Assembly (NCBI GenBank): GCA_965112735.1
Contig: OZ218958.1
Coordinates: 1,674,001 to 1,738,000, forward strand
From: Phaeosaccion multiseriatum
Taxonomy: Eukaryota > Ochrophyta, other classes
Direction of reading: 5' to 3'
DNA: 64,000 bases
The position numbers and the translations under genes are program-made. The notes beneath the pieces were generated by a model. That model was not told the DNA's origin. It saw only the letters and a program-made list of their open reading frames with translations, and searched no databases. Each line of letters opens with the position of its first letter. Position 1 is the stretch's first letter. Below are positions 24,557 through 36,494 of this stretch, piece after piece.

Positions 24557-24890
24557 GCGCGCGTTTGACTTTCAACACCCCCTCCTCCGTCCACTGCCAT
24601 CCCTCCACTGACGGCAGGACCACGCCTTCAATGACTGCACTGCCGTGTTTGAGGCCTTTTCGCACTCCCCTGCTGCACTCCGAACGATGGCCCACCTCGC
24701 ACATGGCTACAATGGCGAGGGGGGACGCTTCAAGTTGTGGGGGCGTGCGAGAGCCCTGGGTCTGGGCCCTGTAAGTCAGTGATTTAGGCAAAACTGAGCC
24801 TGTCTGATGCCGTGTGGTAAGCATCGTGGCCCACTCAGTCTTTTGTATTCTTTTTTTTTTTTTTTTTTAACTTTGTAGTATACTACTTAA
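23393..24890 (+). CDS. F-box and cytochrome b5 domain fusion protein
   Basis: Exons 23393-24457, 24618-24770 and probably 24879-24890 (TAT ACT ACT TAA after a poly-T tract and TTTGTAG), 409 residues. A hydrophobic segment near residues 26-45 (MVLLLAFFSLWMSLAIN) may be a membrane anchor or signal. An F-box-like helix cluster follows (LPETWFEVCLFLRAADVVRL, then KRLWKRLEVRDFG), which in other proteins binds Skp1. After a low-complexity Glu/Ala linker comes a cytochrome b5 domain: VVVLHGDVYDLSSFL, then HDHPGGADILL with the first haem His in HPGG, and HAFNDCTAVFEAFSHS with the second His region. The usual glycine-rich stretch between HPGG and the second half is shortened at the exon junction. The start could be Met at 23393 or 23468. 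The last exon is the least certain part. Partners and substrates are unknown. Confidence 0.72.
24289..24306 (+). repeat. Dispersed 18-mer motif, one mismatch
   Basis: AGCTGGTGATACAGCAGC inside the F-box/cyt b5 exon, encoding AGDTAAA. A diverged second copy, GCAGTTGGTGACACGG, lies at about 24338-24353. Confidence 0.7.
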
Positions 24891-25314
24891 GGGGGGGAGG
24901 AAGAAAGGGGGGGGGGGGGGGCGCCGTTGACTTATGACTACGGGACGGGGGCGGGCCCGGGGGGGGGCGGTAGCGGTAGCAGCAGTAGCAGCAGCGGTGC
25001 TCGCACTCCTCCCCTCCAGGGAGTCCCCTCCAGGGAGTCCTGTCCAGGGAGGGAGGAGGACGTGGACGTCACTGCAACCACGCCCCAACTTGGTTGCAAG
25101 TTTGATCTGATCTTGATCTGTCGAACAAGTTGGGTCGCATATCTACGTACCATCCCCCACCTGGAGGGTCTTGGGCACCCACCTGGAGGGTCTTGGGCAC
25201 CCATCTGGAGGGTACTACTACTACTACTACTACTACTACTGCTACTACCACTACTGCAACTACTACTACTACTTCTACTACCACTATTACTATTACTCCT
25301 ACCGCTATTACTAT

Positions 25315-25362
<48 letters not shown>

Positions 25363-25381
25363 CACACTACTACTACTACTA

Positions 25382-25416
<35 letters not shown>

Positions 25417-26199
25417 GTCACTACTTCTACTACCACTACTACTACTACTACCACTACCACTACTATACTACTACACTACGACTACTACTACTACTACCAC
25501 TACTACTTCTACCACTACTATACTACTACACTACTACTACTACCACTACCACTACTACTGCTACTACTTGGGCACCCATCTGGAGGGTCTTGGGCACCCA
25601 TCTGGAGGGTCTTGGGCACTCAGATTTCGCGCCTGCTGCTGCTGCTCCCCTCCCCTCCCTTGTAAATAGATGTACAAATCTAAACTGGAAACTGGAAAGC
25701 AATGAACCTTCCCTCCACCACTAAGGGGGAGTGATGACGTGGATACAGTGTGGATAGGTGGTACGCGATGTCTTTCACCTTTCACCCCGCTTGTGATGTC
25801 TCTTCTGACAAGTGGAGGCGGAGCTGTTGCTGTGTTGCTGTGAGGCTGTGAGGCTGTGAGGCTGTGGGGGGCGTAGCTCCCTCCCTCCGGATCACCAACC
25901 CTCTCACATTACAGCTCCAAGCCCACAAAATAAACCCCTCTTTCGTATTATGAAATATTACTTACAGTCTTTACATGCTGTGTGGAGAGCGCTGCCCACC
26001 CTTTCTACATGATGGTCCGTGTGCGGGTTTCTGCCTCCTCATCTCTCTGTACATCTCTCCATCCCCCCCTCTCTCTTGCGTACTTGTGTTGTTGTCTCAT
26101 CCTTTCTCTCTCTCTCTCCCTCCCTGCCTCCGTCCCTCTCTCCCCCTCTCTGCCTCTCTCCCTCTCTCTTACTCTCTCACTCCTGTCTGTTGCCTGTTG
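24891..26199. repeat. Repeat-rich spacer: 22-bp minisatellite split by an ACT/CTA array
   Basis: No gene recognised. A 22-bp unit (TCTTGGGCACCCATCTGGAGG-like) occurs about three times before 25214 and about three times after 25565, flanking 350 bp of CTA/ACT triplets. Upstream, 25011-25050 holds a short GTCCAGGGAGTCC repeat. The segment 25720-25960 is unique-looking; near 25876 it carries a partial copy of the 18-mer motif. The right end (26020-26190) is CT-rich and probably belongs to the 3' region of the minus-strand kinase. Confidence 0.75.
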
Positions 26200-28784
26200 T
26201 CATAAACTCATGAAAGACGCCCCCTGTGCAGCTGCCCCCCCAGCTCCACTCCCACCCTCATCTCCACTCCCTCGCTGCTGCTGTATCACCAACTGCTGCT
26301 GCTTCTGCTCTCGCTGCTTCCACGTCTCCATCTCTCTTGCCAGTACCGCAGCCACCGAAGCAAAGGTTGGGCGATCCTCCGGCCTCTGCGCCCAACATTG
26401 TTGAATCAATTCGGCGATGACGGAAGGGCAGCACTGAGTAATTTCAGGCCGCCCCCCAGCCGCCACTGTGTCCATAATATCAAAGCGACTTGTCATGGCT
26501 CCAAAGGGCCTCTTCTCCTCCCACAGCTCCCACAGCACCACCCCAAAGCTGTACACGTCCACTTTGGAAGAGTAACGCATATCACCTCCCATACCTCCTC
26601 CTCCTCCTCCTCCTCCTCCGTCGGGGGAGGAGTACATCTCCGGCGCAGCCCATGCCACAGTTCCGAGGTTGCCCGTCATATGAGGATCTTCACCCATCTC
26701 CCGCCATTCCCCCCCACTGCCGCTCTGGCTGGGGAAGGAGGCGGACGAGTAGGAGGAGGAGGAGGAGGAGGAGGGCTGCCAACGACTCATACCAAAGTCC
26801 GCAATCTTCACTCTCCAATCCTCGTCCACAAGGATATTGCTGCTCTTCAAGTCTCTGTGGCAAATGGGTTCACCACCGGGGGAGTGGGTGTGAAGGTATT
26901 GCATCCCCTGCGCCGCTTGGAGCGCCACGGACAAGCGCCTTCCTTCCACTGCCATCGCCCCCATCTGCTGCCATCCCCCCCTCTCGGCAATGTCCGCCAG
27001 GCTTCCCCGCTGCAGGTACTCTGTAATGATGCACAGCGCCCTCCTCCCCCTCCGCCCTCCTTCTCCTCCCCCTCCTCCTCCTCCTCCTCCTCCTCCTCCT
27101 CCTCCTCCTCCTCCTCCTCCTCCTCCTCCTCCTCCTCCTCCTCCCCCTACTCCTCCCCCTGCGGCAGTGCGGGTGCCGACAGCACCGCACAGAGGCTGCC
27201 AGCCAGGCGGGGCGAAGGTTATTCCCATCATGAGGACAATGTTAGGGTGGCGTAGACGGGTCATGAGGTAGGCTTCACGCATCATACTCTCCACATCTTC
27301 GTCGGACAGAGCTGCTGCTGCTGCTGCTGCTGCTGCTGCATCACCACCATCAAATGCTGCTGCTGTATCACCACCTGCTGCACCACCGTCGCCAACACCA
27401 CCACCAACGCCGCCGCCGCCGCCGCCGAACGCAACGGGCTCTGCAAAGAGGGGAGGCGGAGTGAGTACCTTCACCGCCACCACCCCTCCCCTCCACTCCG
27501 CCCGATACACCACCCCCATCGCCCCACGGCCGACCTCTTCCTTCACCTCAAGCTCGCCCCAGTCTACAAGCACGTCTCGAAGAGCAAGGTCTTGCTGCAA
27601 GTCGCGCAGGTACTCGGGGAGGAGCAGGTCGTCGCCGTGCGCGTGTTGGTTCTTCGACTTCAACTTCAACTTCAACTTCAACTTCTTCTGCAACCTCTGC
27701 CTCGACTTTGCGAGCAGCCCAGTCGCACCACCCTTTGCACTACTGCTGGCGCCACCACCCATGCCATCACCACCACCATCGGCTGCCATCTCTCCTCCTC
27801 CTCCTGGCGAAGCTCCGGCCTGTTCTCGGAAAGACACGTACTTGGTTGTCGTCGTCGCCCCCTCGCCCCTCCCCCTTGCTCGCATCGCAGTGTAGCCGCT
27901 GCCATGGCCCCTAACCCCCCCACCATCTCCATTCCCACTCCCACTCCCCGGACCCAAGTCGGAATCGTGGTCATAGGTGGTGTACTTGTTCTCGTTCTCA
28001 CCCCGGCCCTCCCTGTACTGTCCCTCTCCCTCGCCCATGCCTCCTCCTCCTCCTCCTCCCCCTCCTCCTCCCCGCCCCCCCATGCCAATCCCCCTACTGC
28101 TCACATTTTCCATATTCCTGCCGTTCAAAAGCCCCTCTCGCAGCTCCGCCAACGTACCCCGGACCACCTCCCTTCGCTTCCTCGGCAGCACCCACTTCAC
28201 GTAAGTCAGTGAAAGAAGGCCCATCGCAACGAGGGCACACACCAGTGACAGCACCACCGCCCCCCACGGACTCACGTCGCCACACGCGCTGCCGGCGTAG
28301 AACCAGGGGCACTGACAAAAGCCCGTGTGTAACTCGCAAATCCCCACTCCGTGGCAATTGGCAGGGCAGCAGTTGCCCACCCGACAGTAGCCAGGCAGCG
28401 GAGACGGCGAGGGCGAAGGGGAATGGGAAGCCTGCTGCTTCTGCTTCTGCTTCTGCTCCTCCTCCTCCTCCCCCCCCTTTTCTTCCTCCAGCGTCTGATC
28501 TTCCGTCTTGGTAATGGTGATGCAGCCATCCTTCGCTCCACACCAAGCACATGCGAGGTTGGAGAGGCATGCTTGACAGGAACCCCCAAAGTCCGTCATG
28601 TTGCCATAGGTCAACATCGAGGGGCACTCAATGAAGGACGCTTCGACCACCAGTTGCAGCCATGCGGTTGCTGAAGGGGGGGTACAGGGGGGTAGAGGGG
28701 GGTGGATCCATTGAGAGGGGCGTTAAGAAGAGAGAGGCAGAGACAGAAAAAGAGAGGGAGAGAGAGAGGGAGGGTGGGGGGGGG

Positions 28785-28825
<41 letters not shown>

Positions 28826-31800
28826 GAAAAAAAAAACCAAGCACCCAAACACCGACACCTACCCACACACCCCAGGCACACCCACCCACCCACCCACCTT
28901 GGTCGTTGTCGTTGTCGTTGTCGCCGTAACCAGTAAGCTGCTCTCCTTTGTCGAGCAAGCTACGCATGGTCACTCCGCTTGGGCCCACAAGCTCCATACC
29001 TTCCACATCCACCCCCTCCCCATCCGCGAACTTGATCATCGCCCACTGTCGATGCATTTGGATGTGCTCTTGCCCCTGTCCGCCCTTCTTCCCATCTGCA
29101 CCTCCCCCCCCGGGAAGCAAGGTCTCAAGAACACCACCCCATATGACTCCATCATCGAGCACGAGGGCATGGTTGGCAGCCGCTGTATCACCAACTGCTG
29201 TGGCAGTTGCTGCAGCCACTCGAGGTGCTGCCGACGTCCATCGACCTTCCTTCTCCTCGATCAGCAACTCCTTGTCCTCCTCCTCCTCCTCCTCCTCCTC
29301 CTCCTCCTCCTTCTGCTGCTGCTCCTCCTCCTTCTGCTGCTGCGGCTGTTGATACTGCTGGGGTTGATGAAAGAGAGGTTGCAGGGGCAAAGGGATACGC
29401 ACCGTGCCCTTTGCCTCTACAAGCAGAATACCGCCCCGGATGTGCAGCTGGACCCCTGCAGGCAGCTCCATCGCGCCCCTCACCGCCAGCACCGGGCCAA
29501 CAGTATCACTAGCACTGTCAGCATAGCCAACCGCACCACCTCCCTCTGCCACCGCCACATCAGCACCATAGGGGTTAGCATTGGGCAGGTGAAAGGCGCT
29601 TCGTCGTGTGTCGCGGCTGCTGTCTCCTCCTCGTCCTCCTCGTCCTCCTCGCCCTCCTCCTCTTCCTCCTGCTCCTGCTCTTTCTCCTCCTTCTCCTGTT
29701 CCTCCTCCTCCTGCTGCTGCTCCTGCAAAAGCGGCGACCAAAGAGGCAGGAGGAGGCCTGGGGTCCTCTGTCCTCATCACAGACGCCGACTTGCCAACCC
29801 CAAGAACAGCGCTCGCCTCCACAGAGAGGGAAGATTGGCCCCCCTCAAGCTCCACTGCGCCCCCCAACTGGCCCTCCTTCTGCAGCGATATCACAGCACC
29901 GGAAACCCTCATCGTCAACTTGTCACTCGCTGTTGCCCGTCCTCCTCCTCCTCCTCCTCCTCCTCCTCCTCCTCCTCCTCCTCCTCCTCCTCCCTCTTTG
30001 CTGTGGCGGCTGCTGCTCCTACGCCCATCGGCACTCGCAGCAGCTACAGCAGTAGGTACTTCCAGCAGCCGAGCCAGGAGCGTTCCTGTGAAGAAAGGCA
30101 TGCATTCCCACGACGCCGCACCCACAAAGCCCTCTCCCTCCACGCGAATGGCACTGCCGGGCCTTGCTCGCAGCAGGCCGGAGTGAAGCTTTGCCGTTTG
30201 GGCCACCGACAGCGCCACTTCCTCCTCCTCCTCCTCCTCCTCCTCCTCCTCCTCCTCCTCCTCCTCCTCCTCCTCCTCCTCCTCCTCCTCCTCATCGTCG
30301 TCGGCGTCGGCGTCGTCGTGCTGTACTTGCACACTGCCTCGCACCACGAGAAGGCTCTGCAGCTCCAGCCCCTCATCCAGCACCACCGCAGCTCCCACAC
30401 TAGCGACGCTCAGTTGGCTTGTTGCAGCTCCTCCTCGTACTCTGGAGGCGGCCTCGCCCCCTTCTAGACGAAAGGTGGTTCCACCACCACCAACACGCGA
30501 AGGATGGGCACGAAAAGGAGGAGAAGGCGTGGAATCACCGACCCATCGAGGAGGGGTGGTCGTCGTCGTGTCCGCCACAAATACAAAAGTGGAGGCCTCA
30601 AAGCTTGGGCGCACCATTTCCACGCCTCCTCCGTTGAGCAGAAATACCGAAGGACTGCCCTCCACTTCCCCGGCCCCTCCGCTCCAAGGCAACGGCCCCG
30701 GTTGGTTGCTGTCATCCGCCGGAGAGAAAGAGCAGGCGCTGAGAGAGAGTGTCTGAGCCGTCAGAGGAGCCGCGCCTGCTCGCTCCTCCTCCTCCTTCTC
30801 CCCCTCCTCTTCCTCCTCCTCGTCCTCATGCAGCAGACTACGCCCACGCCCCCCCTCCGACGGCAAGACGGCAACATCTCCCCCTACACCACCCACCGCC
30901 ACGTTGCCCACAAAAGTCGAGTTCATCACCTCCACCCCTACACAATCGGACGCCAGATACAGCGCCCCTCCAAGCGAGGGCGTTGCTTCAGAGAGCATCA
31001 TGGCCCTTCGTTTCTGTCTCTCGCGTCTCTGTCGTCCCTCTGCCTCCTCTCCCTCCTCTCCCCCTCCTCCCTCTCCCGTCGGAACCTCCTCCTCCTCTTC
31101 AACAGTGCCGTCGTCGGTGGAGGAGCGAGAGCGGCTGCTCCCACCATAACCAACAACATCACCGTAGTCATAATCATAGTCGTAGCCAATGGCATAGCTG
31201 CTAGAATCCCAAACCCACCCACCCCCCAACATGTTGTACATGTATCCGGCGACGGCTTGGTTCCGCTCGAACGCGCATCGCCGAATGATCGGAGAAGAAG
31301 CGACGGCGGAGATTGCCCCTCCCAGGCCCACTCCTTCCGTTGTTGAGAAGTGTGGACCGGTCGAGGGGGAGAAGGGGAAGGAGGAGGAGGAGGAGGAGGA
31401 AAAGCCTGTACCGCCTTTCGCCCCCCCCTGCCCCTCCTCCTCCTCCTTCTCCTTCGCGTCGTCTCCGTTACCAATCAGCCCTCCAGCAATGTTCCCCATG
31501 AAGGTGCAGTCCTCAAAAGTGGGCGGAGCAACCACGCTGAAGCCTGTGGTAGAGGGGTGGTTATCGTCGTTGCTGCCCGTGGCGTGAAATAGTAACACAG
31601 CCCCACCCGCGCTGGCGGTGGACCTGTTGGTTGGGTGGTTGGGTGTTTGGTTGGTTGGTGCGGGGTGGTAGGACAGAGAGAGAGAAAAAAAGAGGAGGAA
31701 ATCGCCAAGTGAGATGTATGTCGGCCCCTTTCCTCCCTCCCTTGTGCCTCTCCTGCTCACTCCGCCTCCTCCCTCCTGCTCCCCCCCGACCCTCCCTTCC

Positions 31801-34013
31801 CTTCTCTCACTTACCCTCCTCCATTGACATAATTCCCCTCAAACGCACATTCCTTGAAGCGCGGAGAGGCAAACTTGACCCCCACCGCCCCCCCCTGCCC
31901 GGTGCTCCTCGAACTACCCCCGCCTCCTCCCCCACCCCCAGAGGAAGCCGCGGCGGCATTGCCTCTGAAGACACAACCCTCAAAGGAGATGGTACTCTGC
32001 TGTCCCGTTAGACTCGCCCCTCCCCCGATGGCCCCTGCGTCATAATGACCTGCTATGGCCGAGTTCTGCAGAAAGGAGCAGTTGAAGAAGCGCGCAGAGG
32101 AGGAGGACAGAAACACCGCCCCTCCTTCTCCGGACAGGCAGTCGTCGCACACCTCAAGACTGCCACTGCCACTGCCACTGCCACTACGAAGAGTACGACC
32201 CAGCCCTCCTCCTCCTCCTTCTCCTGCACCACCACCACCTCCAAATCTTCCCCTCTCATCTGCGTCGCCTTGCCGCTCCCTTCTCCTCCTCTGCAAGTCC
32301 GCTGCAACCACATCCACCTCCACCTGCGACGAGGCTGTATTGCGGCTAAACTCGGTGTCTGTCACTTCACACACACCGGCCGCACTGATGGCCAATGCCC
32401 CCCCCGAGGCCCGATGTGTGTAACTCGACGACACGGCATTCCCTTCCATACGCCCCCCCTGAATCACCACTCGAGCGTGATCCTCCACACACAGCGCACC
32501 ACCCGAGCCGCCGTTCTCTACCGAGTTGGTGGTATACGACACATCTGTGAGTGTGAGGTTCGTGTTGAACCCCTTGGCGACAAAGCCCCCCCCGAAGGAG
32601 CCCAACTGCGAGAAGGGAGAGCTAGAGGCGACGCTGTTGTTGACCACGTCGCACGATACTAAGGAGCAGCCCATGCAGTCGTCAAGATACGCCGCCCCGC
32701 CCAGGCCCGCCACCTCCACAGACACCGAGGACAGCAACACAGATGCCCGCGCATCAGGTGCGTCATCACCGTCCTCCTTCTCCTCCTCCTCCTCCTCCTG
32801 CTGCTCCTCCTTCTCCTCCGCACTACCACCAACGCCTACCTCCTCTTCAGCAGCAGAAGCGGTGGCGGAGTTGGACGAAAACGTCATCCGTTCCGCCTGG
32901 AGGGAAGCCGCCCACAGATAAAGCCCTCCACCTTTGGCGTAGTTATCATCCCCCCCGTGCACCCCGCCTCGCTGCCCTCCCGCCTCCGCCCGGTTCATGC
33001 GTATCGTCACGTCGGTCATCGCCACACTCCCTTCCGCAACAAAGAGCCCGCCACCCTTGCCACCAGCACAGGTGGCGCTCTCTCCCGGCCCTGCTTCCCC
33101 ACATCTTTCCCCGGCCCCTAGCACTCGATTCTTCACCACCTCGACGCCGTCGGACAGAATCAGCTCCGAACCGACCGACCACACCCCACCCCCTAGACGC
33201 TGGGCAACGTTGCCCTCCACTCGGAGAGGAGCCTGAGCCCGAGTTTGAGTTTGAGTTTGAGTGTGAGTGTGATGAGCCCCGGGGGGGGCTCCCGATCCCC
33301 CTCGTAAATGCCCCACGAGTGCCTCATCAAGGGCAACCCCACCTCCCTTCTCCATGGCCACGTTGGCGGCGATTATGGTCCCACCACTTCCAGTTTCAGT
33401 TCCGGTTTCAGTTCCGGTTTCAGTTCCGGTTTCAGTCCCGGTTTCAGTTCCGGTTTCAGTTCCGCCCTGCACCCAAAGCGAGGCCCCCCGTCGGGCATAG
33501 ATTCCTCCTCCGCTCACCGCTGTATTGTTTGTGATGCTGCAATGGGTTACGTTGACGCCCACTCCAGCGTGCAGCAAGAGTCCACCACCCTGCTCCAGGT
33601 CTACGCTTCCGCAGTGGGAGATGTGGACATTGGTCAGCTGCACCACTGCCGCTGCTGCCTGGCTCGGTGTCTCTGTCTGTGTGTGTGTGTCTCCTCCCCC
33701 CACATTCGCCCTTGCTCTCGCACTTACTGTTTTTGTTGTGGCGGTTGCTGTTGTTGCTCTTGCTGCTGCTCTTACTGCGGCATCCCCCCTCTCTCCCCTC
33801 TCCGCTATACTAGTATCAGCCTGCACGACCTCCACCCCTCCCCCCGGGCAGCTCTGTATGGCCACGTCTTCAAGGGAGAGGATCCCGTCTGCTCCCAGGA
33901 TGAAACCTCGTGTGTGGTTTCCGCTCTGACCTGTGCATGTGGAAGGATGGATGAAGGAGCTGAACCGTTATCACGAGTCGTTACCACGGACGGTCAAAGG
34001 TAAGAAGAGAGTA

Positions 34014-34049
<36 letters not shown>

Positions 34050-34585
34050 GGTGCAGACAGGAACCAAACACTCTAAGGCACTCTTCTTTGGACTCCCTCC
34101 CCCCCACCCCCTCCCCAGGGCAAGCGGAAAAGCACATCCTTCGACACAGAGACCACGTACTTGTACCTGAGCAGGAAAAGACAGGCATCTCCACTCCTCG
34201 TTCGCCAGCAGCGTGTCCAAGTACAGAACTGGAGGAAGAGGATGGTGGCGGCGGCGCGCCTCTGACCCTCACAGCGACCCCTCCGGTGAGGAGAGAGGCA
34301 TCGAGGCCAACGTTATCAACCCCGTCATATACGCCCCCCAGTAGCTCCACCACCGGGATCGGTATCAGCATTGGCACGTGTGGTTGCCCTGCCTGGCCCT
34401 GCCACCGATCCTTGTCATTGAGGCCGAGCGCCCTCACGGCCGCCAAGGCGCTGTGAGTGGTAAGAGGACCAACCAGGGCCGGGGGAAGAGGGAATGGAGT
34501 CGTTTACCATCAATTCACATGGGGTTCAGTGGGGAAGAGAGGTGCTGACAGGCTCGAGAGGGGCCAAGTCCAAGTCCAGACCGAC

Positions 34586-34626
<41 letters not shown>

Positions 34627-35140
34627 CGTGCGTGTGAGTGTGCGTGTGTGTGCTCTATAAGGCACTGCGACCACTGTCTTTTTATGAATGAGTGGTGCTT
34701 TCTTTCCGCATTCTGAGTGCTCTCGTCATCCAAGCCAAGCCCACCACGTGGACTCTGACTCACCTCCGCAGACTTGGACAGGGGGAGCTCCGGTCTGCAC
34801 CGCAAGTCTTGCCGCTCCTCCTGGTGCCGCTGTTTCCCCCATCATCATGAGGATTGCTTCCCCCTGCCAAGTCTCGGTCATTTCTGCTCCCTTCCGCTTC
34901 TCCGACGTGGGGCGACACGAAAAATACCACCTCGCGCTCCCTCTCCTTCGCCCTACCTACCCACCATCCCTCTCCTCTTACGTCGACGGCAGAGGTTTCC
35001 TCCCCTTCGCCGCCGGCTGCTTCACCGCGCTGGTGGAAGACTGCCCGCTGAGGCTGTACGCCAGAGCCCACTCCTTCCGCCCCCCCAAGCACAACGAGTA
35101 GGGGAAGGACCAGGACAGAGAGAAAAGGCGTCAGCATCAT
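26200..35140 (-). CDS. Giant receptor-like TKL kinase with beta-helix ectodomain
   Basis: Five exons: 35140-34764, 34450-34167, 33930-31815, 31623-28898, 28670-26200 (TGA), all phases consistent, about 2657 residues. A signal peptide (MMLTPFLSVLVLPLLVVLGG) leads into CPSLRSALAAVRAL and VVELLGGVYDGVDNVGL, typical of the start of polymorphic-outer-membrane-protein/parallel beta-helix domains. A ~1700-residue ectodomain follows, full of GG-A/G and F-x2-C-x-F-x2-N-x-A coils such as FEDCTFMGNIAGG, FKECAFEGNYVNGG and CAFERNQAVAG. It ends with a PSI-like CQACLSNLACAWCGAKDGC and an EGF-like Cys cluster (GICELHTGFCQCP). A membrane helix lies near residues 1969-1992 (VVLSLVCALVAMGLLSLTYV), then a basic stop-transfer. 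The kinase has GRGAMGVVYRAEW, VAVKVL, HRDLKSSNILVD, DFG and WAAPEM, so it should be active, of tyrosine-kinase-like type. Inserts of poly-Gly and poly-Glu are frequent. The ligand is unknown. Confidence 0.85.
26277..26294 (-). repeat. Dispersed 18-mer motif, full copy in kinase exon
   Basis: AGTTGGTGATACAGCAGC on the coding strand near the kinase C-terminus, read in the frame that gives QLVIQQQ. Confidence 0.75.
27359..27376 (-). repeat. Dispersed 18-mer motif, one mismatch, in kinase exon
   Basis: Coding strand AGGTGGTGATACAGCAGC, giving GGDTAAA in a kinase-domain insert. A weaker related stretch, TGATGGTGGTGATGCAGC, lies just beyond it at about 27338-27355. Confidence 0.65.
29179..29196 (-). 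repeat. Dispersed 18-mer motif, one mismatch, in ectodomain exon
   Basis: Coding strand AGTTGGTGATACAGCGGC, giving VGDTAAA in the beta-helix ectodomain. Confidence 0.65.
33390..33465 (-). repeat. 12-bp coding minisatellite (TETG repeats)
   Basis: Six tandem 12-bp units encode TETG in the receptor kinase ectodomain, next to a QTQTQTR stretch. The period keeps the frame. Confidence 0.9.
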
Positions 35141-35735
35141 CTACTTCTCTCGTAAAATCCTCCTGCCTCTCTCCTCCCGAGTCTATCGGGTCTTAGCCCC
35201 CCACTCTGAGTTGCTCCTCTTGAATGTGTTCAACCTCCATTTTGTGGCAGCTCTTGCTCTCCCTACTTTTCGTCGCTTGTCCTCTGGACAGTACGGAGCG
35301 CCATTCCGCACACCAATGAATCCCTCACTACCTCTTAGCCTTTTTTGGCTCTTTCCTTTCCCCCCACCTTTATCGAACCGCCCCGGACAGTCGCCAAACG
35401 GTGGATGACCAACACAGGCTCCTGCGGAACCCCCCCCCCCCACCCCTCCCCCCTCAACAGTTCTTTTCTTCCCAATTACCTGGCGATGTACCACTTGGTA
35501 CCCTTCGCCATGGAACAATACGGTGCATCAGGGCCGTCAGCTCGGATGTTTGTTAAAGCACTCGCCACCCACATTGCTGGGGGGTCGCAACACCTGGGCA
35601 TGGCAGTCTATGTGCGGCGGCGGTTGGCTGGGTCTTCAGTGGTCCATCTACACACAGGACATAAGGCATAGGACACTCGCAGGCATCCACTGCTCCTTAA
35701 CTGTGTACCTTTGCTTCGCTCGGAGGGGACTGATC
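35141..35735. other. Upstream region of the receptor kinase
   Basis: No supported gene. Short ORFs occur on both strands but lack family resemblance or splice consistency. The promoter of the minus-strand kinase should lie here. Confidence 0.4.
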
Positions 35736-35875
35736 GACCCCTGACGCGCCATCGACGCGTCGACGCATTCTCGATGGCATGCTATGGTGCCCACGCACAT
35801 GCTATCGGCCGCCGGCGATAGCAGATAGCACACCGGCTGGCGACGGTGATAGCAGATGCCTTTGCCCGGGGGGGG
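35736..35875. repeat. GATAGC-rich dispersed repeat, copy 1
   Basis: Contains CATCGACGCG, then CATTCTCGATGGCATGCTAT, then GATAGCAGATAGC and CCGGCTGGCGACGGTGATAG. A diverged copy with the same order of blocks lies at 48252-48418. Confidence 0.65.
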
Positions 35876-35882
35876 GATGCTA

Positions 35883-36043
35883 GGCCCCTGACATGCTTCT
35901 GAGACAGGCCAGCCCAGAAGAGGAAGCAGGCCGGCTGGCGCCGGCCAGAAGCAGGAAGCAGCCTTGGCCCTCATCATTGCCTTATTACATGGCTTTCCCC
36001 CAGAAGCAGGAAGCAGGGTCGCCTCAGAAGCATGTCAGGGGCC
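35883..36043. mobile_element. MITE-like element with perfect 21-bp terminal inverted repeats
   Basis: The left end (35883-35903) starts GGCCCCTGACATGCTTCTGA and the right end (36023-36043) is its exact reverse complement. The 161-bp element has no ORF and contains three AGAAGCAGGAAGCAG-type direct repeats. No clear target-site duplication is visible, so superfamily is unassigned. Confidence 0.75.
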
Positions 36044-36494
36044 GACGAGCGAGGCAAGCTTCCGGTGGCAGGTGATCGGCAGTTGGTTGGACGCGAAGGT
36101 TGGAGGAGACTCTTCCCTTCAAAGAGTACATTTTTTTTTTCTTTTTGCAAACTTTACACTTAATTCAAATTTAGAATAACATTGCGTGGGCTGTTATGCT
36201 TTGTAGTTTGTAAACAAGCGAGAGTCTCCTGCGGCGGGGAAAGTGATGATGAAGGGGAAGTGGTTCCTTCCATGGTGAGAGGGCAGGAGGAGTGGGCAGT
36301 GTGTGAGCCTCTCTTCAGCGCTGCGGAGGGAGGGACGCGGTGCTGCTCGATCAAGCACTTCGCATGGTGAGAGGGAAAGCGCCAAATCTGGTTATATTAC
36401 TACGAAGTAAGACATTAAGCCGCTATCTATGGCACCGTGTGCGAAACTAGGCGGTTCTTTACCCAGGAGGGGCCGCGCTGCCTGCCCTGGTCAC
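36044..36494. other. Spacer downstream of the ankyrin-like gene
   Basis: Contains an A/T-rich stretch (36121-36180) and a weak match to repeat B (TTAAGCCGCTATCTATGG at about 36415-36432). No gene seen. Confidence 0.4.

Noticed and set aside
28662-30467. 601-codon plus-strand ORF opposite the receptor kinase
   Set aside because: It consists of Ser/Leu/Pro low complexity complementary to coding triplet repeats; the minus strand has domain evidence and phase-consistent introns.
33951-35101. Possible plus-strand gene (frames starting MKELNRYHES and ending FRPPKHNE)
   Set aside because: Splice phases can be forced, but no family is seen, whereas the minus strand gives a signal peptide, CPSLRSALAAVRAL and a beta-helix start in consistent phase.
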